A DNA stretch of 6,026 nt, from assembly GCA_030146745.1 (NCBI GenBank), contig JASLBD010000201.1, positions 1 to 6,026 on the forward strand. The letters run 5' to 3'. This stretch comes from Allosphingosinicella sp. Lineage in GTDB: Bacteria > Pseudomonadota > Alphaproteobacteria > Sphingomonadales > Sphingomonadaceae. Below, piece by piece: positions 1 to 5,867 of this stretch. The notes beneath the pieces are model-generated. The model was given only the letters and a program-made list of their open reading frames with translations. It did not search any database and was not told where the DNA came from. Position numbers and translations under genes: made by a program. Every line of letters begins with the position of its first letter. Positions within the stretch are counted from its first letter, which is position 1.

Positions 1-837
1 CCCGACGGTCGGGCGCGCCCTGGGCAGGTAGCGGTCGCGGATGAAGTCGCGCAGCCGGGTCACCGCAGGCCGGATCCTCGTGGAGATCGATTTGGCATAG
101 GCGGCCCTCAGCCGCGCCCGGTCCGCCTCCGGCACCTCAGCCGGGAAATTGGCGACGGGGCGGTAGAAGCTGCTTCCTTCGACGCCTTCCGCCAGCACCG
201 CGTCGAGCTGCTCGACGACATTGGCCATGACCAGCCTCGGCTGAACCACGCCCGCCGCCAGGCCCTGCTCCATCCGGGCGATGGCGGTGTCGGTCAGGCG
301 GACGAAATCGTCGACCCGGGCGAGGCCGTTCTCATAATCCTCGACGGTCTTGTAGGGCGCGATGCCCTGGCCGGAGCTCAGTTCCGCGAAGAAGGTGTGG
401 AAGCCGTTGAAATGATCGACCGGCCGCACGACGGTGACGGCGAAGATCCCGCCCTCCAGCCCGCGCAGGTCCATGGACCGCTGCCATTTGAAGACGTCGT
501 AGGCGACCCGCTCGTCGGCGCTGAGCCCATTCCGGTCGATCGCCGCCAGAGCCGCCAGGTCCGCCCGGGCGGCCTCGCGCTCCGCCTCGTAATAGGCGTC
601 GCTGAAGAAGTCGCCGAGCCGGTCGGCGTAGCGCAGGTCACCCCGCGCGGTCGCCTGGATCGGGTTTCGGCGAAGGCTCGCGTCGTCGCTTTGGCGGAAG
701 AGTGCGGCGAGGGCCTGGGAGGCCGTCGCCCGCGGCGCTTCGGCGGAAGCCGCCGGAGTCGGTTCGGGAGGCGTGGACGCCGCGCATCCCGCGAGCAGCC
801 CGGCCGTCAGGCAGGCGATCAGGGTCGGTCTTCTCAT
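1..837 (-). CDS. DUF885 family lipoprotein, N-terminal 279 residues (runs off left edge)
   Basis: The frame is open from ATG at 837 to the window edge, so the C-terminal half is missing. The start follows a purine-rich GGAGA seven bases upstream. Residues 1-18 form a lipoprotein signal (MRRPTLIACLTAGLLAGC) with lipobox L15-A-G-C18, so the mature protein should be lipid-anchored at the cell envelope. It is a paralog of the gene immediately upstream (853-2673). In a 65-residue stretch beginning LRRNPIQATARGDLRYADRLG, I count 45 identities by hand. Also shared are a VVRPIDHFNGFHTFF-type segment, a KTVEDYEN segment and a RDF-RDRYLP segment. DUF885 proteins are predicted zinc-dependent peptidase-like enzymes, but the metal motif would lie in the missing part, so activity cannot be judged. 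The gap to the upstream paralog is only 15 bases, which suggests co-transcription and perhaps translational coupling. Family assignment rests on similarity to the complete copy. Confidence 0.88.
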   Translation of the reverse strand, partial: MRRPTLIACLTAGLLAGCAASTPPEPTPAASAEAPRATASQALAALFRQSDDASLRRNPIQATARGDLRYADRLGDFFSDAYYEAEREAARADLAALAAIDRNGLSADERVAYDVFKWQRSMDLRGLEGGIFAVTVVRPVDHFNGFHTFFAELSSGQGIAPYKTVEDYENGLARVDDFVRLTDTAIARMEQGLAAGVVQPRLVMANVVEQLDAVLAEGVEGSSFYRPVANFPAEVPEADRARLRAAYAKSISTRIRPAVTRLRDFIRDRYLPRARPTVG

Positions 838-852
838 GGCATTCTCTCCGCC

Positions 853-2673
853 TCAACCGGCCCTGGTTGCCGCAATCCAGTCGTCGATCTTCTTCTCCAG
901 CACCGCCATCGGCAGCGATCCGGTCATCAGCACCTGGGCGTGGAACGCGCGCGGGTCGAACCGGTCGCCGAGCGCGGCCTCCGCCTTCGTCCGCAGCCGC
1001 TGGATGGTGAGCGCTCCGACCTTGTAGGCCAGCGCCTGGCCGGGGATCGCGATATAGCGCTCGACCTCGGCGACGACCTCGGTCCGGCTCATCCCGCTGT
1101 TGGCCAGCATATAGTCGATCGCCTGCTCGCGGCTCCAGCCCTTGGCATGGATGCCGGTATCGACGACGAGGCGCATGGCGCGAAGCATCTCGTCGTTCAA
1201 ACCGCCGAAACGCTGGTAGGGATCGGTCTCGAGGCCGAGCTCGTCCCACAGGGTTTCGGCGTAGAGTGCCCAGCCCTCCACGTAAGCGGTGTTGCCGCCG
1301 AAGCGCATGAAGGCGGGGAGCGCCTCATTCTCCTGGGCGAGGCTGATCTGGAAATGGTGCCCGGGGGCGCCTTCGTGCAGGTAGAGCGTCTCCATGCCCC
1401 AGAGCCGGCGCGAGGGCAGGTCGTAGGCGTTGTAATAGAAGATGCCGGGGCGCGAGCCGTCCGGAGTGCCCTGCTGATAGGAGCCGCCGGCCTCGGTCTT
1501 CTCGCGGAACGGCTCGACCGGGCGGATCTCGAGCGGGCTCTTCGGCAGAGTCGAAAATTGCTCCCCGATTCGGGCGTCGACCCGGCGGGCGATGGCTTCA
1601 TAGCCCTCGCGCAGAGCTTCCCTGGTGGCGGGGGCGAATTCGGGGCCGGTGCGCAGATATTCGAAGAATTGCGGGAGCGTGCCCTTGAAACCGGTGCGCG
1701 CCTTGACCGCCTCCATCTCGGACTTGATCCGGGCGACCTCGCGCAGGCCGGTCTCGTGGATCTCGTCTGCGGTGAGCGGCAGGGTCGTCGTGCTCTCGAT
1801 CTGCCGCTGGTAGACCTTGGCGCCGCCCTTCATGTGGACGAGCCCGACCCCTTCGCGCGCTCCGGGCAGATATTCGGAGCGAAGGAAGTCGCGGACTCGG
1901 CGGTGGACCGGATTGATCTCGGCCTCGATCGACGCCCGGTACGCCGCCGTCAGGCGCGCCTTGTCGGCTTCCGAAAATGTGGTCGGGAGGTTGCGGATCG
2001 GCCCGTAAAATGGCGATTCCTCGACTTTCTGGGCGAGCAGCAGATCGAGCTGCTCGATCACGTTGCGGGTCGTCAGCTTCGTCTCGAACACGCCGGAGGC
2101 GATGCCTTCCCGCAAGCGGCCGATGGCGCGGTCGTGATAGGCGACATAGCCTTTGTGCCGCTTCAGATTGTTCTCATAGTCGGCGACCGTCTTGAACGGC
2201 GCGGCGCCTTCGCCCGAGGCGAAGGCGGGATAGAAGGTGTGGAAGCCGGAGAAATGATTGATCGGCCGGACCACGCCCAGCGCCAGCATGTCTGGCTCGA
2301 GATTCTTGAGCGAATCCAGCGTCTGCCATTCGAAGACGTCGTAGGCGATCCGGTCGGTGGCGCTCAGCTTGGAACGGTCGATGGCGCGCAAGGCGGCGAG
2401 ATCGGCCTGCGACGCGGCGCGCTCGGTCGCGAAATATTCGTCGGTGATGAAGTCCCCGAGCCGGTCGGCGTAGCGCAGGTCGCCGCGGAAGATCGCGCCG
2501 ATCGGGTTGCGCTTCAGGCTGCCTTCGTCGCTCTCGTGGAAAAGCCGCTTCAGCCTTTCGCCTTCGCTTGCCGGCGCGGCGGCGAGGGCGGGTTCGGGCT
2601 GAGCCGCGGTTCCGGCGCAAGCGGAAAGTGCGGCGAGCGAAACCGCGGCGAGGAGGAGCGTCGATCTGTGCAT
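853..2673 (-). CDS. DUF885 family lipoprotein, probable zinc-dependent peptidase
   Basis: This complete 606-residue protein has the usual length for DUF885. The first 19 residues are a lipoprotein signal ending in lipobox L16-S-A-C19, so the mature enzyme is probably anchored in the periplasm or outer membrane. The family signature HEGAPGHHFQ begins at H433 (H433, E434, H439). It is followed by Y464-V-E466-G-W-A-L-Y-A-E472, where E466 or E472 is a likely further metal ligand. This resembles gluzincin metallopeptidases but with extra residues between the two histidines. The specific substrate is unknown; dipeptidase or carboxypeptidase-like activity is the common guess for the family. ATG at 2673 has a modest AAGGG site upstream and gives an intact lipobox, which fixes the start. 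It lies 48 bases downstream of the oxygenase gene with no terminator between, and 15 bases upstream of its tandem paralog. Family confidence is high; enzymatic role is inferred. Confidence 0.93.
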   Translation of the reverse strand: MHRSTLLLAAVSLAALSACAGTAAQPEPALAAAPASEGERLKRLFHESDEGSLKRNPIGAIFRGDLRYADRLGDFITDEYFATERAASQADLAALRAIDRSKLSATDRIAYDVFEWQTLDSLKNLEPDMLALGVVRPINHFSGFHTFYPAFASGEGAAPFKTVADYENNLKRHKGYVAYHDRAIGRLREGIASGVFETKLTTRNVIEQLDLLLAQKVEESPFYGPIRNLPTTFSEADKARLTAAYRASIEAEINPVHRRVRDFLRSEYLPGAREGVGLVHMKGGAKVYQRQIESTTTLPLTADEIHETGLREVARIKSEMEAVKARTGFKGTLPQFFEYLRTGPEFAPATREALREGYEAIARRVDARIGEQFSTLPKSPLEIRPVEPFREKTEAGGSYQQGTPDGSRPGIFYYNAYDLPSRRLWGMETLYLHEGAPGHHFQISLAQENEALPAFMRFGGNTAYVEGWALYAETLWDELGLETDPYQRFGGLNDEMLRAMRLVVDTGIHAKGWSREQAIDYMLANSGMSRTEVVAEVERYIAIPGQALAYKVGALTIQRLRTKAEAALGDRFDPRAFHAQVLMTGSLPMAVLEKKIDDWIAATRAG

Positions 2674-2721
2674 GGACCCTTGCTTAGCGGGCGGCGGAGA
2701 GAGGGGGAAGCGTGCCTGTCC

Positions 2722-3438
2722 TCAAGATGCGCCGGCCGGCTTCACCCCGTGCGTGGCGTACCAGCCCCAGGGGCGCTCGCGATACCATTTGGTGATCACA
2801 TATTTGATCCCGGCATCGACCGGGCAGCCGGTGTGGAGCGAGAAGGTGTTGGGCTCGCCAAATTGGTCGAGATTGTTCCACAGGAGGAGGTTGCCTGCGC
2901 GCGGGGTGACCCGGACCTTGGCGTTCGGAAAGGCGGTCTGCCCGCCGGCCTCGGGCTCGTTGAGGAAGATCATCGCCGTCCAGGTCCGCTGGCCGCCCTG
3001 GCGCTCCATCTCCGGCCAGTAGGGCTGGCTGGTGTAGAAGAAATCGTGGTGCGGCTTGAACTGCTGGCCGACCGCGTAACGCTGGCCCTGGATGGTCTCG
3101 CCATGGGTCGGGTCGATCCCGGTCAGGCGGTTGATCTTCGCCTCGACCATCTGGTTGGCCCTGTCCTCGAGGCGCAGGTTGCAGCTTTCGCTGGTGCGGA
3201 AATCCGGGTCGTCGGTCGGGGCGAGCAGGCCGGAAGGGACCCGGTCCTTGTCGATCAGCTCGATGACGTCGGCGCATTCCTTGTGCGACAGGAAGTCGCG
3301 GACGACGAAGATGTCGAGGCCCTGGGCCGGGAGCTTGAACGCGTTGGGCGTCTTCATCAGCCGGTCGCGAACGAACGTTCCGATCTGTATCCGGTAGAGG
3401 GCTCCAGGATCGCCCATCGTGCGCGGCCGAGTGCTCAT
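2722..3438 (-). CDS. 2-oxoglutarate/Fe(II)-dependent oxygenase, prolyl 4-hydroxylase-like
   Basis: This 238-residue protein belongs to the P4Hc family, which hydroxylates proline or related residues using O2, 2-oxoglutarate and Fe(II). The catalytic double-stranded beta-helix occupies about residues 75-220. The motif Y121-x-x-G-Q-x-F-x-x-H130-H-D132 supplies the first two iron ligands. H202 in LHTGCPVDAG is the distal iron ligand, and K212 in GIKYVITKW is the expected 2-oxoglutarate-binding basic residue. F80-R-T-S83 matches the conserved RTS stretch of the family. There is no signal peptide, so it should act in the cytoplasm, on a protein, peptide or free amino acid that cannot be named from sequence. 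The ATG at 3438 overlaps the TGA of the upstream amidohydrolase gene (ATGA) and has a GGAAAGG site upstream inside that gene; M8 is a possible alternative start. The open frame extends much further upstream, but that part is antisense-type shadow of the amidohydrolase frame. Confidence 0.93.
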   Translation of the reverse strand: MSTRPRTMGDPGALYRIQIGTFVRDRLMKTPNAFKLPAQGLDIFVVRDFLSHKECADVIELIDKDRVPSGLLAPTDDPDFRTSESCNLRLEDRANQMVEAKINRLTGIDPTHGETIQGQRYAVGQQFKPHHDFFYTSQPYWPEMERQGGQRTWTAMIFLNEPEAGGQTAFPNAKVRVTPRAGNLLLWNNLDQFGEPNTFSLHTGCPVDAGIKYVITKWYRERPWGWYATHGVKPAGAS

Positions 3439-4703
3439 TGGATCGCCTTTCCCCGAACCATGACATAATCCACTTGCTCCAGCGCCCTCACGTCGCGCAA
3501 GGGGTCGCCGCTCACCGCGATGAGGTCGGCGGAGTAGCCGGGCGCGATCCGGCCGACCTCCCTCTCCATGCCGAGCAATCTCGCGGCTCCGGTGGTCGCC
3601 GAGGCGATCGCCTCGGCCGGGCTCATTCCGGCGAGCTCGACCAGAAGCGCCAGCTCCTGGGCGTTGCGGCCATGCTCGAAGACGGCGGCGTCGGTGCCGA
3701 ACACCACCGGCACCCCCGCCGCCCGGGCGGCACGCGCCGCCTTGCCGACCTCGCTCAGGGTTTCCCGGATCTTGGTTTCGACGACCGGTGTGTAGATGTT
3801 CTTGCCGAGCCGCTCGCGGATTCCGGTGAAGGCCATCAGGGTCGGGACGAGACTCGAGCCGGCGGCCTTCATCGCGGCGATGGCTCTCGCGTCGGCGAAG
3901 GTGCCGTGCTCGATCGAATCGACCCCGGCCCGAGCCGCGGCCTCGATCCCGCGGGCGCTGTGGGCGTGGGCGGCGACCTTGAGTCCAAGCGCGTGGGCGG
4001 TGTCGACGATCGCCTTCATCTCCGGATCGGTGAAATGCTGGCCGAGCCCGCGCCCCTGCTGGGAGAGGACTCCGCCGGTGGCGGTGATCTTGATGATGTC
4101 GGCGCCCGCGCGGGAGAATTCGCGGACCCGGGCGGCGCATTGCTCCGGCCCGGTGCAGGTATTGTCGACGCCGAGGGCGCGGATCACCTCCGGGCGGAAG
4201 CCGGAAACGTCGCCATGGCCGCCGATGATCGAGATTGCCGGCCCGGAGGCAAGGATCCGCGGACCCGGGATCACGCCTTCGGCGGTGGCGCGGCGCAGCG
4301 CGAAGCCGACCAGCGGCGGCGAGCCGAGGTCGCGCACCGTGGTGAAGCCGGCCAGAGCGGTGATCCGCGCATTCTTGGCTCCGATCAGGGTCGCCCATTC
4401 GTTGGGTTCGACCGCTTCGTCCCGGAAGTCGCCGCCGGGATCGCCGGAGAGATGGACGTGCATGTCGATGAGGCCGGGCATCACGGTCTTGCCGGACAGG
4501 TCGACGAGCCGGGCGCCGGCGGGCGGCGGCGTCAGTCCGGCGGCGACGGCGGTGATTCGGCCGTCGGTGATGGTGATGGTCGCGGGGCCGGAGGCGGGCC
4601 TGGAGGCGTCCGTGACGAGACGGCCGGCATGGACGACCAAAGTCTCCGCGGCGGCGGGCGCGGCGGCCACAAGGCTTAGGCAGGCTAGCAACCGGAAGCG
4701 CAT
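3435..4703 (-). CDS. Exported metal-dependent amidohydrolase (Xaa-Pro dipeptidase/imidazolonepropionase-like, COG1228 type)
   Basis: This 422-residue protein has a Sec signal peptide with a likely cut after A17-A-A19, so the enzyme should be periplasmic. The amidohydrolase-superfamily metal centre is complete: H82-x-H84 in GLIDMHVHLSG, K205 in IIKITATGG (the position often carboxylated), H246 in VAAHAHS, H266 in SIEHGT and D338 in GTDAA. The C-terminal IAPGYSADLIAVSGDPL closes the usual small beta-sandwich. Relatives include prolidase-like enzymes that cleave Xaa-Pro or other C-terminal residues from short peptides; exact specificity cannot be read here. C183 and C189 form a close pair that could make a disulfide in the periplasm. 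ATG at 4703 is chosen because it gives the signal peptide and has AAGGGA six bases upstream; the frame stays open to about 5219, but that would cross the terminator and the neighbouring gene. It is the first gene of the probable operon, and its stop overlaps the oxygenase start. Confidence 0.93.
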   Translation of the reverse strand: MRFRLLACLSLVAAAPAAAETLVVHAGRLVTDASRPASGPATITITDGRITAVAAGLTPPPAGARLVDLSGKTVMPGLIDMHVHLSGDPGGDFRDEAVEPNEWATLIGAKNARITALAGFTTVRDLGSPPLVGFALRRATAEGVIPGPRILASGPAISIIGGHGDVSGFRPEVIRALGVDNTCTGPEQCAARVREFSRAGADIIKITATGGVLSQQGRGLGQHFTDPEMKAIVDTAHALGLKVAAHAHSARGIEAAARAGVDSIEHGTFADARAIAAMKAAGSSLVPTLMAFTGIRERLGKNIYTPVVETKIRETLSEVGKAARAARAAGVPVVFGTDAAVFEHGRNAQELALLVELAGMSPAEAIASATTGAARLLGMEREVGRIAPGYSADLIAVSGDPLRDVRALEQVDYVMVRGKAIQ

Positions 4704-4709
4704 CGGGAA

Positions 4710-4715
4710 TCCCTT
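4710..4715 (-). promoter_or_regulatory. Ribosome binding site deciding the amidohydrolase start
   Basis: On the minus strand AAGGGA sits six bases before ATG at 4703. Together with the signal peptide this supports 4703 over any of the upstream in-frame starts. Confidence 0.6.
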
Positions 4716-4728
4716 CGCGAGAGGCGCC

Positions 4729-4757
4729 TTACTGCTTTGCCGCCAGGGCGTTGACAA
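4729..4757 (-). promoter_or_regulatory. Possible promoter of the amidohydrolase-oxygenase-DUF885 operon
   Basis: On the minus strand TTGTCA (4757-4752) is followed after 17 bases by CAGTAA (4734-4729). Spacing is ideal and the -35 matches five of six consensus bases; the -10 is weak (three of six matches to TATAAT). Initiation would fall near 4722, leaving a leader of about 20 bases that contains the AAGGGA site. It lies directly after the terminator of the upstream gene, where an operon promoter is expected. This is a pattern match only. Confidence 0.35.
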
Positions 4758-4794
4758 GCAAAAAGCCCGGAACGCTCGCGCGCGCCGGGCCCTT
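4758..4794 (-). terminator. Rho-independent terminator after the RcnB-like gene
   Basis: Read on the minus strand, GCCCGG (4790-4785) pairs with CCGGGC (4770-4765). The stem can extend inward as GCG/CGC after an AA bulge, and it is followed at once by five T (4764-4760). It lies about 60 bases after the stop codon of the RcnB-like gene and separates it from the amidohydrolase operon. The plus-strand side also carries a T-rich run (4793-4800, TTTGTTTT), so the element could act in both directions, although no plus-strand gene is seen to need it. Confidence 0.8.
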
Positions 4795-4852
4795 TGTTTT
4801 GCCTCCGGCGGAGTCGGCCGTCGCGACATGCCCCGCATGTCGCTTGGGCGTC

Positions 4853-5761
4853 TTACCAGAAGAAGTCGTGGATGACGTCGAGCACCTCGCCGGTGTAGGT
4901 GTCGACCAGGACCACGTCGTTGTAATAGCGCACCCACTGGGTCCCGTAGGGGGCGTGCGGCAGGCGGTACTGATAGGGATCGTTCAGCCAGTAGCGGTTC
5001 GAGAAGAACAGCGAATCGAGGACGACTCCGATCGACAGGCGATTGTACCGGTAGTTGCGATAGGGCGAGTAATAGGCGCCCGAGCGGAACAGGTTCCGGT
5101 TCGAATAGCGGTAGCGCTGCCAGTCGTAGCGGCTGTCGTTGCGCCAGCTGCGGTTCCAGCTGCTGCGGCGGTGGTCGCGGCGGTCGCCGTAGCGGTCGCC
5201 CCGGCGGTCGCGATCCCAACTCCCCCGGCCGTCGCGGTCACGGTTCCAGTCGCGGCGGTCGCCGCGCTGGCGGATTCCGTAATCTTCGCGAAGGCCCCGC
5301 TCGACGCGGCGCTGGTTGCGCAGCCCCTCGCGGGCGTAATTGCCGCCGATCGACTCGTCGATGCTCTGGCGGTTGGCCGCGCGGGTCTCCTGCACGCGCT
5401 GGCGATAGGCCTCGCGGTTGGAATCGTTGCGGCCGCCGCCCCAGCGCTCGCCGCGCTGGCTCTCGCCGCCGCCGCGCCGGCCGGACCAGCTCTGGGCCTG
5501 CTGCTGCTGCTGCCGCTGCACGGGCGCGACCCGCTCCTGGCGCTGGACACGCACCTCCTGGCGGGTCTCCTGGCGCTCCTGGCGAACCTCCTGCCGCTGC
5601 TCGCGGCGCTCGGAGCGCGCGGCGTTGCGCTCGCCCATCTGGCGATAGCGCTCCGCGTTCCGCTCGGCGCGAGCGGACCGGTTATCGGGCTCCTGGGCCT
5701 GAGCCGCGATCGGCATCGCCGCCGTGGCCGCCATCAAAATTCCAAATAGGGCTATACGCAT
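4853..5761 (-). CDS. Exported Arg-rich protein with C-terminal RcnB-type domain
   Basis: This 302-residue protein has a signal peptide cut probably after A20-Q-A22, so it should be periplasmic. Residues about 28-90 are Arg/Gln/Glu-rich, likely helical or coiled coil, ending in Q84-Q88. Residues about 91-210 are low-complexity Gly/Arg/Asp/Trp with repeated GDR and RDR units. Residues about 210-302 match the RcnB family: S243-I-G-V-V-L-D, then WLNDPYQYRLPHAPYGTQWVR (258-278), NDVVLVDTYTGEVLDVI and the aromatic end DFFW. E. coli RcnB is a roughly 110-residue periplasmic protein linked to nickel/cobalt homeostasis; this one is far longer and has few His and no Cys, so a metal role is doubtful. 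The mature protein has no lysine at all but about 60 arginines. The start at 5761 is fixed by a strong AAGAGGAG site and the signal peptide. It is transcribed alone and ends at a terminator. Confidence 0.88.
   Translation of the reverse strand: MRIALFGILMAATAAMPIAAQAQEPDNRSARAERNAERYRQMGERNAARSERREQRQEVRQERQETRQEVRVQRQERVAPVQRQQQQQAQSWSGRRGGGESQRGERWGGGRNDSNREAYRQRVQETRAANRQSIDESIGGNYAREGLRNQRRVERGLREDYGIRQRGDRRDWNRDRDGRGSWDRDRRGDRYGDRRDHRRSSWNRSWRNDSRYDWQRYRYSNRNLFRSGAYYSPYRNYRYNRLSIGVVLDSLFFSNRYWLNDPYQYRLPHAPYGTQWVRYYNDVVLVDTYTGEVLDVIHDFFW
5180..5263 (-). repeat. Short in-frame direct repeats (GCGGTCGCC on the plus strand)
   Basis: GCGGTCGCC starts at 5180, 5192 and 5255, with a near copy GCGGTCGCG at 5204. 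The first three copies have an exact 12-base period. They encode the repeated G-D-R and R-D-R units in the middle of the RcnB-like protein. Confidence 0.65.
5498..5518 (-). repeat. CAG trinucleotide run encoding Gln
   Basis: Five consecutive CAG codons on the minus strand (5512-5498) encode Q84-Q88, preceded by CAG CGG (Q82-R83). A perfect trinucleotide run in a coding region can slip, changing the Gln number without breaking the frame. Confidence 0.8.
5535..5596 (-). repeat. Short in-frame direct repeats (TCCTGGCG on the plus strand)
   Basis: TCCTGGCG occurs at 5535, 5556, 5568 and 5577, with a one-mismatch copy TCCTGCCG at 5589. Spacings are 21, 12, 9 and 12 bases, all multiples of three, so the array encodes repeated R-Q-E units (about residues 56-76) of the RcnB-like protein and any expansion would keep the frame. 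Confidence 0.75.
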
Positions 5762-5867
5762 CTGACACTCCTCTTGCCCGGCCGCCTTTTTCCGGCCCGC
5801 TCTACAGGACCATCTGTGCTCCACAAAGGATGAGCCGTTGCTGAACCGTAACCGTCCTCTGCGTTAA
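5762..5867. other. Intergenic leader between the edge gene and the RcnB-like gene
   Basis: This 106-base gap must hold the promoter of the RcnB-like gene if it is not read through from upstream. I see no convincing -35/-10 pair; the best minus-strand candidates (CTTTGT, 16 bases, TGTAGA) are weak. A small hairpin, GGCCG/CGGCC (5780-5784 with 5793-5797) around an eight-base loop, lies just before the ribosome site and may affect the leader. No terminator with a T-run follows the edge gene. Confidence 0.35.
5768..5775 (-). promoter_or_regulatory. Strong Shine-Dalgarno of the RcnB-like gene
   Basis: AAGAGGAG on the minus strand lies six bases before ATG at 5761. It is the best ribosome site in the window and decides this start over an in-frame ATG at 5824, which would bury the signal peptide behind 21 extra residues. 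Confidence 0.8.

Noticed and set aside
397..3468. A 1023-codon open frame on the plus strand, opposite both DUF885 genes and the oxygenase gene, with an apparent internal repeat
   Set aside because: Its codons are exactly aligned with those of the three minus-strand genes, which all happen to share one phase. In high-G+C genes the codons TTA, CTA and TCA are rare, so this antisense phase has few stops. The apparent repeat is just the mirror of the two DUF885 paralogs. The protein has no recognisable domain.
3439..4398. An N-terminal extension of the oxygenase frame
   Set aside because: This part overlaps the amidohydrolase gene and is Arg/Pro/Gly-rich without family similarity; the oxygenase family fits the 238-residue form with its own ribosome site.
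3438..4679. A 413-codon plus-strand open frame opposite the amidohydrolase
   Set aside because: It is phase-aligned with the amidohydrolase codons and rich in Gly/Asp/Arg; it is the antisense mirror of a gene with a complete set of active-site motifs.
4751..4756. A perfect plus-strand TTGACA, considered as a -35 box
   Set aside because: No -10-like hexamer follows at proper spacing, a strong hairpin lies directly downstream, and there is no plus-strand gene to serve.
4704..5219. An N-terminal extension of the amidohydrolase frame
   Set aside because: It would cross a terminator and run through the RcnB-like gene in another frame, and it would place the signal peptide in the middle of the protein.
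4751..5749. A 332-codon plus-strand open frame with Ala/Val/Leu-rich repeats resembling membrane segments
   Set aside because: It is the phase-aligned mirror of the Arg-rich RcnB-like gene: Arg and Asp codons read backwards give Ala and Val. The minus-strand protein has a signal peptide, a strong ribosome site and a recognisable domain.
5762..5824. A start 21 codons upstream for the RcnB-like gene
   Set aside because: It would put a charged stretch before the signal peptide and ignore the strong AAGAGGAG site that belongs to ATG at 5761.
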